27,013 nt of DNA from Prosthecobacter debontii (GTDB taxonomy: Bacteria > Verrucomicrobiota > Verrucomicrobiia > Verrucomicrobiales > Akkermansiaceae). How positions within the stretch are numbered: the stretch's first letter is position 1; each line of letters starts with the position of its first letter. Below the pieces are notes generated by a model. The model was not told the DNA's origin. It saw only the letters and a program-made list of their open reading frames with translations, and made no database searches. Positions 7,787-14,759 of this stretch are shown here, piece by piece. The stretch spans positions 1 to 27,013 of the forward strand of contig CAMCYT010000005.1 in the NCBI GenBank assembly GCA_945885485.1, in the 5' to 3' direction. The translations under genes were made by a program, and so were the position numbers.

Positions 7787-8599
7787 GTGACTCCCCAACA
7801 AATCGCCATCCATACATTCACGAACCAACCATGGTCGATTGGTGAATGCATCGAGAATTACTCCCGTGCAGGCATTGGAGGAATTTCGATCTGGCGTGAA
7901 ACCATCGCGGGTCGGGATTTAAAAAAAGTGAGAGTGCATCTCTCTGATAGTGGACTCACTCCCATTTCCCTCGTCCGTGGCGGATTTTTCACCGCCCTAT
8001 CCGCCCCCGACCGAGAGAAAGCGATTGAACAAAACCTACAAGCCTTGGAAGAAGCCGAGTTGGTTGGTTTACCCATGATCGTAATGGTTTGCGGGGCAAC
8101 GATTGGCCAATCCCCTGAGCAAAACCTCGAACAAATCGAAGCCGGCATCCGCGCCCTCCTCCCTCGTGCCGAGGCTACTGGAATCAAACTCGCCATCGAA
8201 CCACTCCACCCGATGTATGCGGGAGATCGCTCCGCTGTTGCTTCTCTCCGTGACGCCAACATCCTCGCACAACGCATCAATCACCCACTCGTCGGAATCG
8301 CGGTCGATACGTTTCATGTCTGGTGGGAGACGAACTTGGAACAAGAAATCCAAACCTGCGCCAACAGCGGCCACCTCTTCGCATTCCACATCTGCGAGTT
8401 CAAACCCGACTTCGATCACCCACTGTTAGATCGAGGCCTCCCCGGCGAAGGCGTCAACGCCACCCCACGTATCCTTAACATGATCCGCGCCACCAACTTC
8501 ACCGGCCACTCGGAAGTCGAAATATTCTCCGGCAAATACTGGGCCATGAACCAACATGACTTCCTCCAGAAAATCCTAGCATCCACTCAAAGTCTCTAG
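7787..8599 (+). CDS. Sugar phosphate isomerase/epimerase-type TIM barrel protein
   Basis: The protein (270 aa) belongs to the xylose-isomerase-like, AP-endonuclease-2 TIM-barrel family (IolE/IolI relatives), which bind a divalent metal and isomerise or dehydrate sugars. The metal-ligand pattern is visible: Glu138 in AIEPLHP, Asp174 in VDTFHVWWE, His201 in FHICEF, and Glu245 in HSEVEIFSG. The start is a GTG 18 bases after the lacI-type stop, with no ATG available upstream in frame. Beside a Gfo/Idh/MocA dehydrogenase and an aldolase-like enzyme it probably takes part in conversion of an oxidised sugar or inositol-like compound. Similar pairs act on 3-keto-glycosides in other bacteria, but I cannot fix the substrate from sequence. 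Confidence 0.85.
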   Translation: MTPQQIAIHTFTNQPWSIGECIENYSRAGIGGISIWRETIAGRDLKKVRVHLSDSGLTPISLVRGGFFTALSAPDREKAIEQNLQALEEAELVGLPMIVMVCGATIGQSPEQNLEQIEAGIRALLPRAEATGIKLAIEPLHPMYAGDRSAVASLRDANILAQRINHPLVGIAVDTFHVWWETNLEQEIQTCANSGHLFAFHICEFKPDFDHPLLDRGLPGEGVNATPRILNMIRATNFTGHSEVEIFSGKYWAMNQHDFLQKILASTQSL

Positions 8600-8654
8600 T
8601 TCCTGGTTCCTGGTTCCTGGTTCCTGGTTCTTGGTTCCTAGTTCTTGGTTCTTG
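8599..8654. repeat. Tandem heptamer repeat, eight copies
   Basis: Eight head-to-tail 7-base units start at the last base of the isomerase stop codon. Four are GTTCCTG, then GTTCTTG, GTTCCTA, GTTCTTG and GTTCTTG. Because perfect copies are clustered at one end and decayed copies at the other, it looks like a simple repeat that grows by slippage. It lies between two genes and cannot shift a reading frame. It is followed at 8690-8716 by an A/T-rich imperfect repeat of TTGAAA words just before the next start codon. Confidence 0.85.
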
Positions 8655-8719
8655 GTTAAAATCCTTTATCCACATCCATTTCTCTTCCTTGAAATTTGAA
8701 TATTGAAAATTGAAACTTT

Positions 8720-9862
8720 ATGAAAAAAATCGGCATTATCCTTAACGGCGTCACCGGACGCATGGGCACCAACCAACACCTCGTCCGCTCCATTCTCGCG
8801 ATACGCGATCAAGGCGGAGTTCTCCTTCCAGACGGCTCACGCCTTATTCCCGATCCTATCCTCACCGGACGTAACGCAGCCAAGCTTGCTGAACTCGCGA
8901 AGAAGCATGGTGTCGAACGTTTCTCCACCGACCTCGATGCCGCCCTTGCCGATCCCTACAACGAAATCTTTTTCGATGCCTCCGGCACCCCTCATCGCAT
9001 TCCGTTCCTTGAGCGCGCTATCTCTGCTGGAAAGCACGTTTACTGTGAAAAGCCCACCGCCAGCGTGTATGCCGAAGCGATACGCATTGCTGAAATCGCT
9101 GAAAAAGCCGGAGTCAAAAACGGAACAGTTCAGGACAAACTCTGGCTCCCGGGGATTCGTAAATTCCAGCTTTTGAAGGAACAAGGTTTCTTCGGAAAAA
9201 TCCTCTCTGTGCGCGGCGAGTTTGGTTATTGGGTTTTCACAGGCGAACACGAAGGACAACCCATCCAACGCCCTTCATGGAACTACCGCGCCGAAGACGG
9301 CGGTGGCATGATCGTCGATATGCACTGCCACTGGCGCTACGTGATCGATAACCTCTTCGGAAACGTCACCCGTGTGTTCTGCAAAGCCGCCACCCATATC
9401 CCCCAGCGCTTCGACGAAGCAGGAAAACCTTTCGCCTGCACCACAGACGATTCTGCCTACGCCATTTTCGAAACCGATACCGGTGTCACCTGCCAATTCA
9501 ACTCCTCATGGAACGTCCGCGTCCGCCGCGACGATCTACTTACCATGCAAGTCGATGGCACCGAAGGCTCCGCCATCGTTGGCCTCCGCAAATGTTGGGC
9601 TCAACATCAATCCGTCACCCCACGCCCCATCTGGAACCCAGACATCGACTCCCCCATTGATTACTACGCCAACTGGACCGAAGTCCCCGACCAACTCAAC
9701 TTCGACAACGCCTTCAAAATCCAATGGGAAATGTTCCTCAAACACGTCGCCATCGACACCCCTTTCAAATGGACCCTGCGTGAAGGCGCCAAAGGCGTCC
9801 AACTCGCCGAGCTCTCCATCAAATCCCATGAAAAAGGCTGTTGGGTAGATATTCCACAGTAG
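8720..9862 (+). CDS. Gfo/Idh/MocA family oxidoreductase
   Basis: NAD(P)-dependent sugar dehydrogenase family (380 aa). The N-terminal Rossmann fold starts with KKIGIILNGVTGRMG and includes the signature GKHVYCEKP with Lys111, the conserved catalytic lysine. The C-terminal substrate domain begins about residue 130 and includes GGGMIVDMHCHWRYVIDNLFG, where the Asp and His pair is placed as in other family members. The nucleotide-binding loop has NGVTGRMG rather than the usual GxGxxG, so binding of the cofactor may be slightly altered. No signal peptide is seen, so it is cytoplasmic. It closes the four-gene cluster after a 120-base spacer that holds the heptamer repeat, so it could have its own promoter. 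It most likely oxidises the sugar on which the isomerase and aldolase then act. Confidence 0.9.
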   Translation: MKKIGIILNGVTGRMGTNQHLVRSILAIRDQGGVLLPDGSRLIPDPILTGRNAAKLAELAKKHGVERFSTDLDAALADPYNEIFFDASGTPHRIPFLERAISAGKHVYCEKPTASVYAEAIRIAEIAEKAGVKNGTVQDKLWLPGIRKFQLLKEQGFFGKILSVRGEFGYWVFTGEHEGQPIQRPSWNYRAEDGGGMIVDMHCHWRYVIDNLFGNVTRVFCKAATHIPQRFDEAGKPFACTTDDSAYAIFETDTGVTCQFNSSWNVRVRRDDLLTMQVDGTEGSAIVGLRKCWAQHQSVTPRPIWNPDIDSPIDYYANWTEVPDQLNFDNAFKIQWEMFLKHVAIDTPFKWTLREGAKGVQLAELSIKSHEKGCWVDIPQ

Positions 9863-9877
9863 CGACGATCTTCGCCT

Positions 9878-10109
9878 GCCCCGATGTGTCGGGGCTCGAC
9901 GTCTATATTCAATATGCATCGTTGTCTGGCACCCCGCTGGTGTGCAGAATATTTTTTGCGAGATACCCTGGGTCTGCGACCCAGGACTAATGTCTTGCAC
10001 CTCGCTGAGTTGCACCCAATCCCAACGGGATCAAAGATATTAGCCCGGGGTTGAGCGAAGCGACACCCCGGGACAACGCCCCCACCCTCACCGACCCCGG
10101 CAGGGGTCG
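9878..10109. repeat. Composite REP-like palindrome cluster, left flank of RAYT
   Basis: A chain of hairpin modules fills the space after the dehydrogenase gene: 9878-9895 (GCCCCGA/TCGGGGC), 9929-9945 (GCACCCCGCTGGTGTGC), 9967-9985 (CCTGGGTC/GACCCAGG), 9997-10013 (GCACCTCGCTGAGTTGC), 10019-10031 (ATCCC/GGGAT), 10044-10072 (CCCGGGGT/ACCCCGGG with inner TGAGCGAAGCGAC) and 10092-10109 (CGACCCC/GGGGTCG). Three of these recur on the other side of the transposase, and three at the left window edge in reverse order. The first hairpin could also end transcription of the catabolic operon, but no T-run follows it. Confidence 0.82.
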
Positions 10110-10128
10110 CAGATACGTGGTATAAATC

Positions 10129-10578
10129 TCAATCCAAATACCGAGCATCATACGAAACCCCAGCCTTTTCTAACATGAGAATGTATTCCTCGCGAAATGA
10201 TCTAACCCGATGATGTTCAGCTTGATTAGAAATATAGTCTTTCACGGCATCCCGCGAACTGGCACTGACGGTGAATGCAGCATAACCATTTTGCCACGAG
10301 AATTTCTCACTCCTCGGAATCTCATCTCGAACCCAAGAGGTTGATGATTTTTTAAGATCTCGAACAAAATCGGATATACAATGCGTCGATTTCAATCCGA
10401 CCAGCAAATGAACATGATCGGCAACACCTCCAACTGCTTGTGGAATTCCATCTAAACCGCGCACGGTCCCACCCAAATATTCATGCAAACGGGATATCCA
10501 TGAATCATGAATGAAAGGGATACGGTCTTTGGTTCCGAAAATAATGTGGTAATGTAGACTAAGGTGGGAGGATGCCAT
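10129..10578 (-). CDS. REP-associated tyrosine transposase (RAYT, Y1 HUH family)
   Basis: The protein (149 aa) is an IS200-like Y1 transposase of the kind that mobilises REP palindromes. The HUH motif is His55-Val-His57 in DHVHLLVG. The catalytic tyrosine is probably Tyr115 in YISNQAEHH. The N-terminal SHLSLHYHIIFGTKDR is typical of IS200-like enzymes. These proteins nick and rejoin single-stranded DNA at hairpin ends. The frame is intact with all motifs, so it may be active. It is flanked at 20 and 49 bases by palindromic modules in the same order on both sides, which is the expected REPtron arrangement. It is smaller than E. coli TnpA-REP (about 165 aa). Confidence 0.9.
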   Translation of the reverse strand: MASSHLSLHYHIIFGTKDRIPFIHDSWISRLHEYLGGTVRGLDGIPQAVGGVADHVHLLVGLKSTHCISDFVRDLKKSSTSWVRDEIPRSEKFSWQNGYAAFTVSASSRDAVKDYISNQAEHHRVRSFREEYILMLEKAGVSYDARYLD

Positions 10579-10626
10579 AGTGGGATTTTCCTATTGAAGA
10601 ACTTTTAACATGTCACGCGCATTCTA

Positions 10627-10732
10627 GCACCCCGCTGGGGTGCTTATATTTTATCCGCGCAATACCCGGGGTTGAGTGCAGCGACACCCAGGGTAAACGC
10701 AGAAAAACCAAACCTGACCCTGCTAGGGGTCA
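10627..10732. repeat. REP-like palindrome cluster, right flank of RAYT
   Basis: Three modules occur: 10627-10643 (GCACCCC-GCT-GGGGTGC, perfect), 10664-10694 (ACCCGGGGTTGAGTGCAGCG followed by ACACCCAGGGT) and 10715-10732 (TGACCC ... GGGTCA). They correspond in type, order and strand to the modules at 9929-9945, 10044-10072 and 10092-10109, so they are direct copies flanking the transposase. They also lie directly downstream of the HAD gene end (10766, minus strand), where the hairpins could stop its transcript. Confidence 0.8.
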
Positions 10733-10765
10733 CAGAGCTGCTCGCATGAACGATCAACCGCCCGT

Positions 10766-11380
10766 TCAAAGTTTCACCAACATCGGCATAGGCACGGTGA
10801 CGACTTGCATCCCGGCTGCCAGAGCTGCGATCACACCCGGAGGTGCGTCTTCAATCACTAGGCATTTTTCTGGAGCAACGCCGAGCAATTCCGCGGCTTT
10901 CAGGAAAATGTCAGGCGAGGGTTTACCATTGGAAACGTCATCAGCGGTAACGACTTCATCGAACCAGTCGGAGCAATCCAAGAGGTGTAAGGTCTTTTCC
11001 ACCACATAGCGTGAACCACCTGATGCTACGGCGAGAGGCATTTTACCTCTGAGCGATCTAGCGAAATCTGCAACTTCATCAATGAATTGAACCAAATGAA
11101 GCTTTTTCAAATAAGCATCACGCTTAGCTAGCGCCACGGCATCTGGATCGAGCTTCAGGTCATATTCTTCATTGAGATCGACCACGATGTCCCGGGTCGG
11201 CCTGCCGCCCATGGCGAAAAAAACGTCCTCTTTGAAAATTCCTCCCGCGCCATAAGCCGCGAGGGCTTCGCACCAGGCATCGAAGTGCGCAGGCATGGAA
11301 TCGACGAGTGTCCCGTCGCAATCAAAAATAACTGCTTCGTAACCGTTTTTTGGGAAATCAATCACTCCTACTTTAGACAT
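10766..11380 (-). CDS. HAD-superfamily phosphatase (phosphoglucomutase-like subgroup)
   Basis: Soluble HAD hydrolase (204 aa) with motif I FDCDGTLVDS (nucleophile Asp20, acid/base Asp22), an α-helical C1 cap at about residues 30-95, motif II VASGGS, motif III Lys in NGKPSPDIF, and motif IV EDAPPG. This is the β-phosphoglucomutase/phosphatase-like subgroup that acts on small sugar phosphates and related compounds. The exact substrate cannot be read from the sequence. It is a single gene facing a REP cluster downstream and sharing its 98-base upstream region with the divergent CxxC gene, which includes a perfect inverted repeat. There is no Shine-Dalgarno sequence before its ATG. Confidence 0.88.
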   Translation of the reverse strand: MSKVGVIDFPKNGYEAVIFDCDGTLVDSMPAHFDAWCEALAAYGAGGIFKEDVFFAMGGRPTRDIVVDLNEEYDLKLDPDAVALAKRDAYLKKLHLVQFIDEVADFARSLRGKMPLAVASGGSRYVVEKTLHLLDCSDWFDEVVTADDVSNGKPSPDIFLKAAELLGVAPEKCLVIEDAPPGVIAALAAGMQVVTVPMPMLVKL

Positions 11381-11412
11381 GGCGAGGAGGAGTTACTGGG
11401 CTGCCGCGAAGT

Positions 11413-11433
11413 TTGCAAGACCCTATCTTGCAA
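11413..11433. promoter_or_regulatory. 21-bp inverted repeat in a divergent promoter region
   Basis: The arms TTGCAAGA (11413-11420) and TCTTGCAA (11426-11433) are perfect around CCCTA. The element lies 33 bases before the HAD ATG and 46 bases before the CxxC gene ATG, just upstream of the latter's -35 box. The size and symmetry fit a dimeric transcription factor site that could regulate both genes. No candidate regulator gene is adjacent. Confidence 0.55.
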
Positions 11434-11443
11434 TTTAGAGTCT

Positions 11444-11471
11444 TTGCGAAATTATTACTTTTCGCTATAAT
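11444..11471 (+). promoter_or_regulatory. Sigma-70-type promoter giving a probably leaderless mRNA
   Basis: A perfect -10 box TATAAT (11466-11471) is preceded at 16 bases by TTGCGA (11444-11449). The ATG of the CxxC gene begins 8 bases after the -10 box, which is where transcription would start. No ribosome site fits between, so the message should begin at or near its start codon. Confidence 0.65.
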
Positions 11472-11478
11472 CCGCCCC

Positions 11479-12009
11479 ATGAGGCATTTGGCACAATGGT
11501 TTGACTCGATCGAAACTGGAAAACCCTTTGTTTCCTGTAAGATTTGCCAGAATACCCTCTCCACGACTGGCAGGAGTTGGGTGATCAACAAGCATTACCA
11601 CCGCAAGGAGTGTGTCATGGAATATGCAATCTGCGACCACTGCCGGGATGAGGTGGCGGGCAGTTTCAGCGAGTCATCCAAGGCTGCAATTAGAGATTTC
11701 CTCGAAACCAAGATCGATTGGGAGCAACGCATGCTCGAATGGAAAAAACTCGATCAACCCATCAAGCGCATGGATCACTGCGTGGCGTGCACGATGCCGC
11801 GCGAGTGGATGTTGGGATTCACGATCTCCGCGCAATTCCGAAATGATAGCTCATTGATCGAAGGTGCGCTGCCGTTGTTACTTTGCAGCCACTGTGTTTC
11901 TCAAATCACTGAAAGCCTCTCGCCAGAAAGCCGGGAAACATGGAATCGCTTCATCTCCATGTATTTCGAGGGCCCCGATTCGCCAGATTACTACCCGGGA
12001 ATTTTCTAG
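11479..12009 (+). CDS. Uncharacterised protein with four CxxC pairs (two zinc-site halves)
   Basis: I do not recognise a named family. The product (176 aa from the ATG after the TATAAT box; a longer frame opens at a TTG at 11413) has CxxC pairs at 20/23, 52/55, 101/104 and 136/139. The pairs fall into two similarly spaced halves (32 and 35 residues between first cysteines), joined by a charged helical linker at about 60-98. This pattern fits two treble-clef or ribbon-type zinc sites from an internal duplication. There is no signal or membrane segment, so it is cytoplasmic. It ends 13 bases from the convergent VWA gene. Nucleic-acid binding, protein contact or redox sensing are all possible. 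Confidence 0.75.
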   Translation: MRHLAQWFDSIETGKPFVSCKICQNTLSTTGRSWVINKHYHRKECVMEYAICDHCRDEVAGSFSESSKAAIRDFLETKIDWEQRMLEWKKLDQPIKRMDHCVACTMPREWMLGFTISAQFRNDSSLIEGALPLLLCSHCVSQITESLSPESRETWNRFISMYFEGPDSPDYYPGIF

Positions 12010-12022
12010 AGCACGAAACGAA

Positions 12023-14707
12023 TCACTTCTTATCTTTCGCTCTCTGGTATCGGGAGCGACGTTCAGAATCTTCTTCGATGACAGGTTTCGCGATTTCTTC
12101 GATAACCTTTTCAACCACGGGTTTAATCACTTTCGGAGTCCGAACTTTTTGCGGCTTAGGTTGTTGTTTGGCCTTATCGCTTTTGAATCTAACAAACTCA
12201 GGAAGTTTCCAACCCGTCCGGGTAATCAATGCCTCCAACACAATCAAGACCAGCAGGAAAATCCCCAAAGGCAAACTAAGCGAATGAGCAGCCAGATAAG
12301 GCGGCCTCAACCAAGCGTCCTCAAGATTCAATAATTTTCGCCCATTCGTTTGATGAGAAACCTGACGCAACTCTTCCAAGCGCTCCGATTCAAACGCCCA
12401 TTCCACGCTCGACCCCACACTCACCGGACCAAATGCTAGCGCGTGTTCCCCCACTCGAATCGCTCCTTTCACCACACTGCCTTCATTCAAATCACGGCTC
12501 AGAGAAAAATGCCCAGGCGCAATGCGACGCCATGGCACTTCATAAATCGCACCGCCTGCTTCATCCTGCAATTTAACGACCGGTGGGTCTTGATTCAGGC
12601 GCTCCCCCCATTCCTCGGAATCGTAATACAAGCTCAACTCCAAGCGAGTTCCCTTCATCTGATGCCGGATTGCAATACCTGGCGGTAATTGCTGACCCAT
12701 CAAAAACCTACCCATCGTCTGCACAAAATCCCCATATCCTTTCCAGTTTCTAACATCATCAGAAAAATCGCCACCTAACGGAAACGACACCGCTGCGGTA
12801 CGTCCCAAGCCACGCCGAGCATGCGCCACGAGTGGGGCGACATACTCATCTTTTGAAACCAAAGAAACCGTGCTATCTTTGCGAGCATAGGACAAATTGT
12901 ATCCGCCAATCGCAGGCATCCACTCAATTGGCTTCGGTGAAATTTCACTCCACCGCCCCGAGGCCAATCCTTCAACTTTTTCTTCAAGGAAGGCTGACCT
13001 GGCAATCGTCACTGTCTCCTGTGCAAAAATTTGCGGAATATCCATCGGCCGATCCGAGAAAAACATCCGTCCGTTACCGAGCTTGGCTATGTCTTCACAA
13101 AACGCCGAATCAATGTCTTTATTTGTCCCAAGGCCGATCACTGAAACCGTCGCACCTTCCTTGGTCATATCTGCTAACAGCTTTTTATAATCACCCGGCT
13201 CCTCAGTATCTTGGGTGTCGGTAAATAAAATGACATGCCGCGTTCCTGCCGTCGATTTCCTCAATTCCTCCCAACCTGCTTTCAAGCCGGTGTATGCATA
13301 AATTCCTCCGCCGCCGGATGAAATCTTGGAGATCCGCTGATTAATCTGCGCCTGCTTTCCTCCAACCTTGCTGAGCGGAACAGTCTTGTTTGGTTCGCTA
13401 TCAACTGCAAAAACCGTCACCTGATCCATATCTCCTAACAGATTCACCGCAGCAATCGCACCGGAGTTCGCCAAATCCATCTTCGTTTTTCCACCGGCAA
13501 CCTCCACAGCCATCGAACCGGAACGATCCATCACAATTGCCAAGGCAACCGCGAGTTTCCGATGCTCGGATTTCAATTCCATTGAAACGGGCAAAAGCTC
13601 ATCGATGTCGGACTGGAAATATCCACCAGCTCCGAACGAACGCTTACCACCTACCATCATAAATCCCCCGCCTTGTTCCCTAACGAAGAAATCCAATGAT
13701 TTCATGAAATCGTTTGGAATCTCATGAGCTGGAACGTTATTAAAAATCACCGCCTTGGAACCACCTAGCATACCCGGTTTGAGCTGGGAAGAATCTTTGA
13801 TCACCTGCACATCGAAATCCATATCCGCCATCGCACGCGCCACCGGATCATCTTCATATTTCGTGACCAATAACAACCTCGGTCCACCAGTAATTTCCAT
13901 CCAACGCTTCATCCGGTTGTTTCCCAAATGCGCATCCACCACAGGACGAATCTCCGCCTCATACTCGAATGAGCCAACCTGTCCCAGCCGATCGGTAAAC
14001 TCCACGGTTCCCACACCATCTTTTACCGCAATCTCAGTTTCCACCAAAGTCTGACCGTTGCGCTTGATGACCAAAGGAATGGCTTCTTCTTTATCAGATC
14101 TAACCAAAACAGAAATCAAAAACGGCTCACCAACCTGAACACGCTCCGGAAACTGCAAACGAGCAACCCGCGCGTCCTGAACCGTCTCCTCACGCACCAA
14201 TCGATAATCTAACGGCACTCCACGCTTCTTCATTTGCTCCGCCGCCTCGGTCAACGGCTCGGTCGCATATCCATCCGTAAACAACAACACCCTGGTCGGC
14301 ATTTTCTCATCCACCTGCGCCATCAAATTCGATAACGCCAAACCGGTCCTTGTCTGCTTGCGTGATCCCGTGAACGAAGATCCATCAATCCCTGCCTCCG
14401 CGACTTCAGCCGCGTAGTTCACAAAGCGCAGCTTATCTTTACGTCCGGGTTTCGAACTCTCCAAAAGCCGCGTCCATTCAGGCAGGCCTTTATCGATCAA
14501 GTCTTCGGTCGAATCGGACCGATCCAACAACACGATCAACTCCAGAGCATTTTGCTGCTTCACAAATTTTGGTCCCGAAAGCATGGCAACCAACAAAAGT
14601 AGAATCAACAAACGCAGCGGACGGAACAATCCCAGCTTTGGCCAAAACCATCCAACCAACCCCAGCAGAGGCAGCAGCAAAAAACTTTCTGGAAAATCAA
14701 AATCCAT
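12023..14707 (-). CDS. Membrane-anchored VWA protein with two VWA domains and a GATase-like module
   Basis: Large protein (894 aa from the ATG at 14707; a TTG lies nine bases earlier). It has two N-terminal hydrophobic segments (about 5-50) as in BatA/BatB-like proteins. A first VWA domain carries MIDAS sequence LLDRSDS near residue 65. A β-sandwich region follows, then a class I glutamine-amidotransferase-like module (VIFNNVPAHEIP ... GGGFMMVGGKRSFGAGG) near 310-370. A second VWA domain carries IVMDRSGSM (near 395). Near 780-800 lies a C-terminal transmembrane segment (LPLGIFLLVLIVLEALI), then a basic, coiled tail. Planctomycetes and Verrucomicrobia have such proteins near AAA-ATPase/DUF58 genes, but none are nearby here. 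It follows the DASS gene by 52 bases on the same strand. Function unknown; a surface or complex-assembly role is likely. Confidence 0.83.
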   Translation of the reverse strand: MDFDFPESFLLLPLLGLVGWFWPKLGLFRPLRLLILLLLVAMLSGPKFVKQQNALELIVLLDRSDSTEDLIDKGLPEWTRLLESSKPGRKDKLRFVNYAAEVAEAGIDGSSFTGSRKQTRTGLALSNLMAQVDEKMPTRVLLFTDGYATEPLTEAAEQMKKRGVPLDYRLVREETVQDARVARLQFPERVQVGEPFLISVLVRSDKEEAIPLVIKRNGQTLVETEIAVKDGVGTVEFTDRLGQVGSFEYEAEIRPVVDAHLGNNRMKRWMEITGGPRLLLVTKYEDDPVARAMADMDFDVQVIKDSSQLKPGMLGGSKAVIFNNVPAHEIPNDFMKSLDFFVREQGGGFMMVGGKRSFGAGGYFQSDIDELLPVSMELKSEHRKLAVALAIVMDRSGSMAVEVAGGKTKMDLANSGAIAAVNLLGDMDQVTVFAVDSEPNKTVPLSKVGGKQAQINQRISKISSGGGGIYAYTGLKAGWEELRKSTAGTRHVILFTDTQDTEEPGDYKKLLADMTKEGATVSVIGLGTNKDIDSAFCEDIAKLGNGRMFFSDRPMDIPQIFAQETVTIARSAFLEEKVEGLASGRWSEISPKPIEWMPAIGGYNLSYARKDSTVSLVSKDEYVAPLVAHARRGLGRTAAVSFPLGGDFSDDVRNWKGYGDFVQTMGRFLMGQQLPPGIAIRHQMKGTRLELSLYYDSEEWGERLNQDPPVVKLQDEAGGAIYEVPWRRIAPGHFSLSRDLNEGSVVKGAIRVGEHALAFGPVSVGSSVEWAFESERLEELRQVSHQTNGRKLLNLEDAWLRPPYLAAHSLSLPLGIFLLVLIVLEALITRTGWKLPEFVRFKSDKAKQQPKPQKVRTPKVIKPVVEKVIEEIAKPVIEEDSERRSRYQRAKDKK

Positions 14708-14759
14708 CTCTACCAAGTAGAATCAAAAATAACGAATGAGCGAAGAAAAAATTCAACCC

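Noticed and set aside
8599..8654. Heptamer array as a CRISPR
   Set aside because: Units are seven bases and contiguous, with no spacers and no cas genes.
9878..9895. Hairpin as an intrinsic terminator of the catabolic operon
   Set aside because: The stem is strong but no T-run follows, and it has the character of the neighbouring REP-like modules; kept only as part of that cluster.
9536..10015. Minus-strand open frame overlapping the dehydrogenase gene and the repeat cluster
   Set aside because: It is opposite to a clear Gfo/Idh/MocA gene for most of its length and then runs into the palindromes; a composition shadow.
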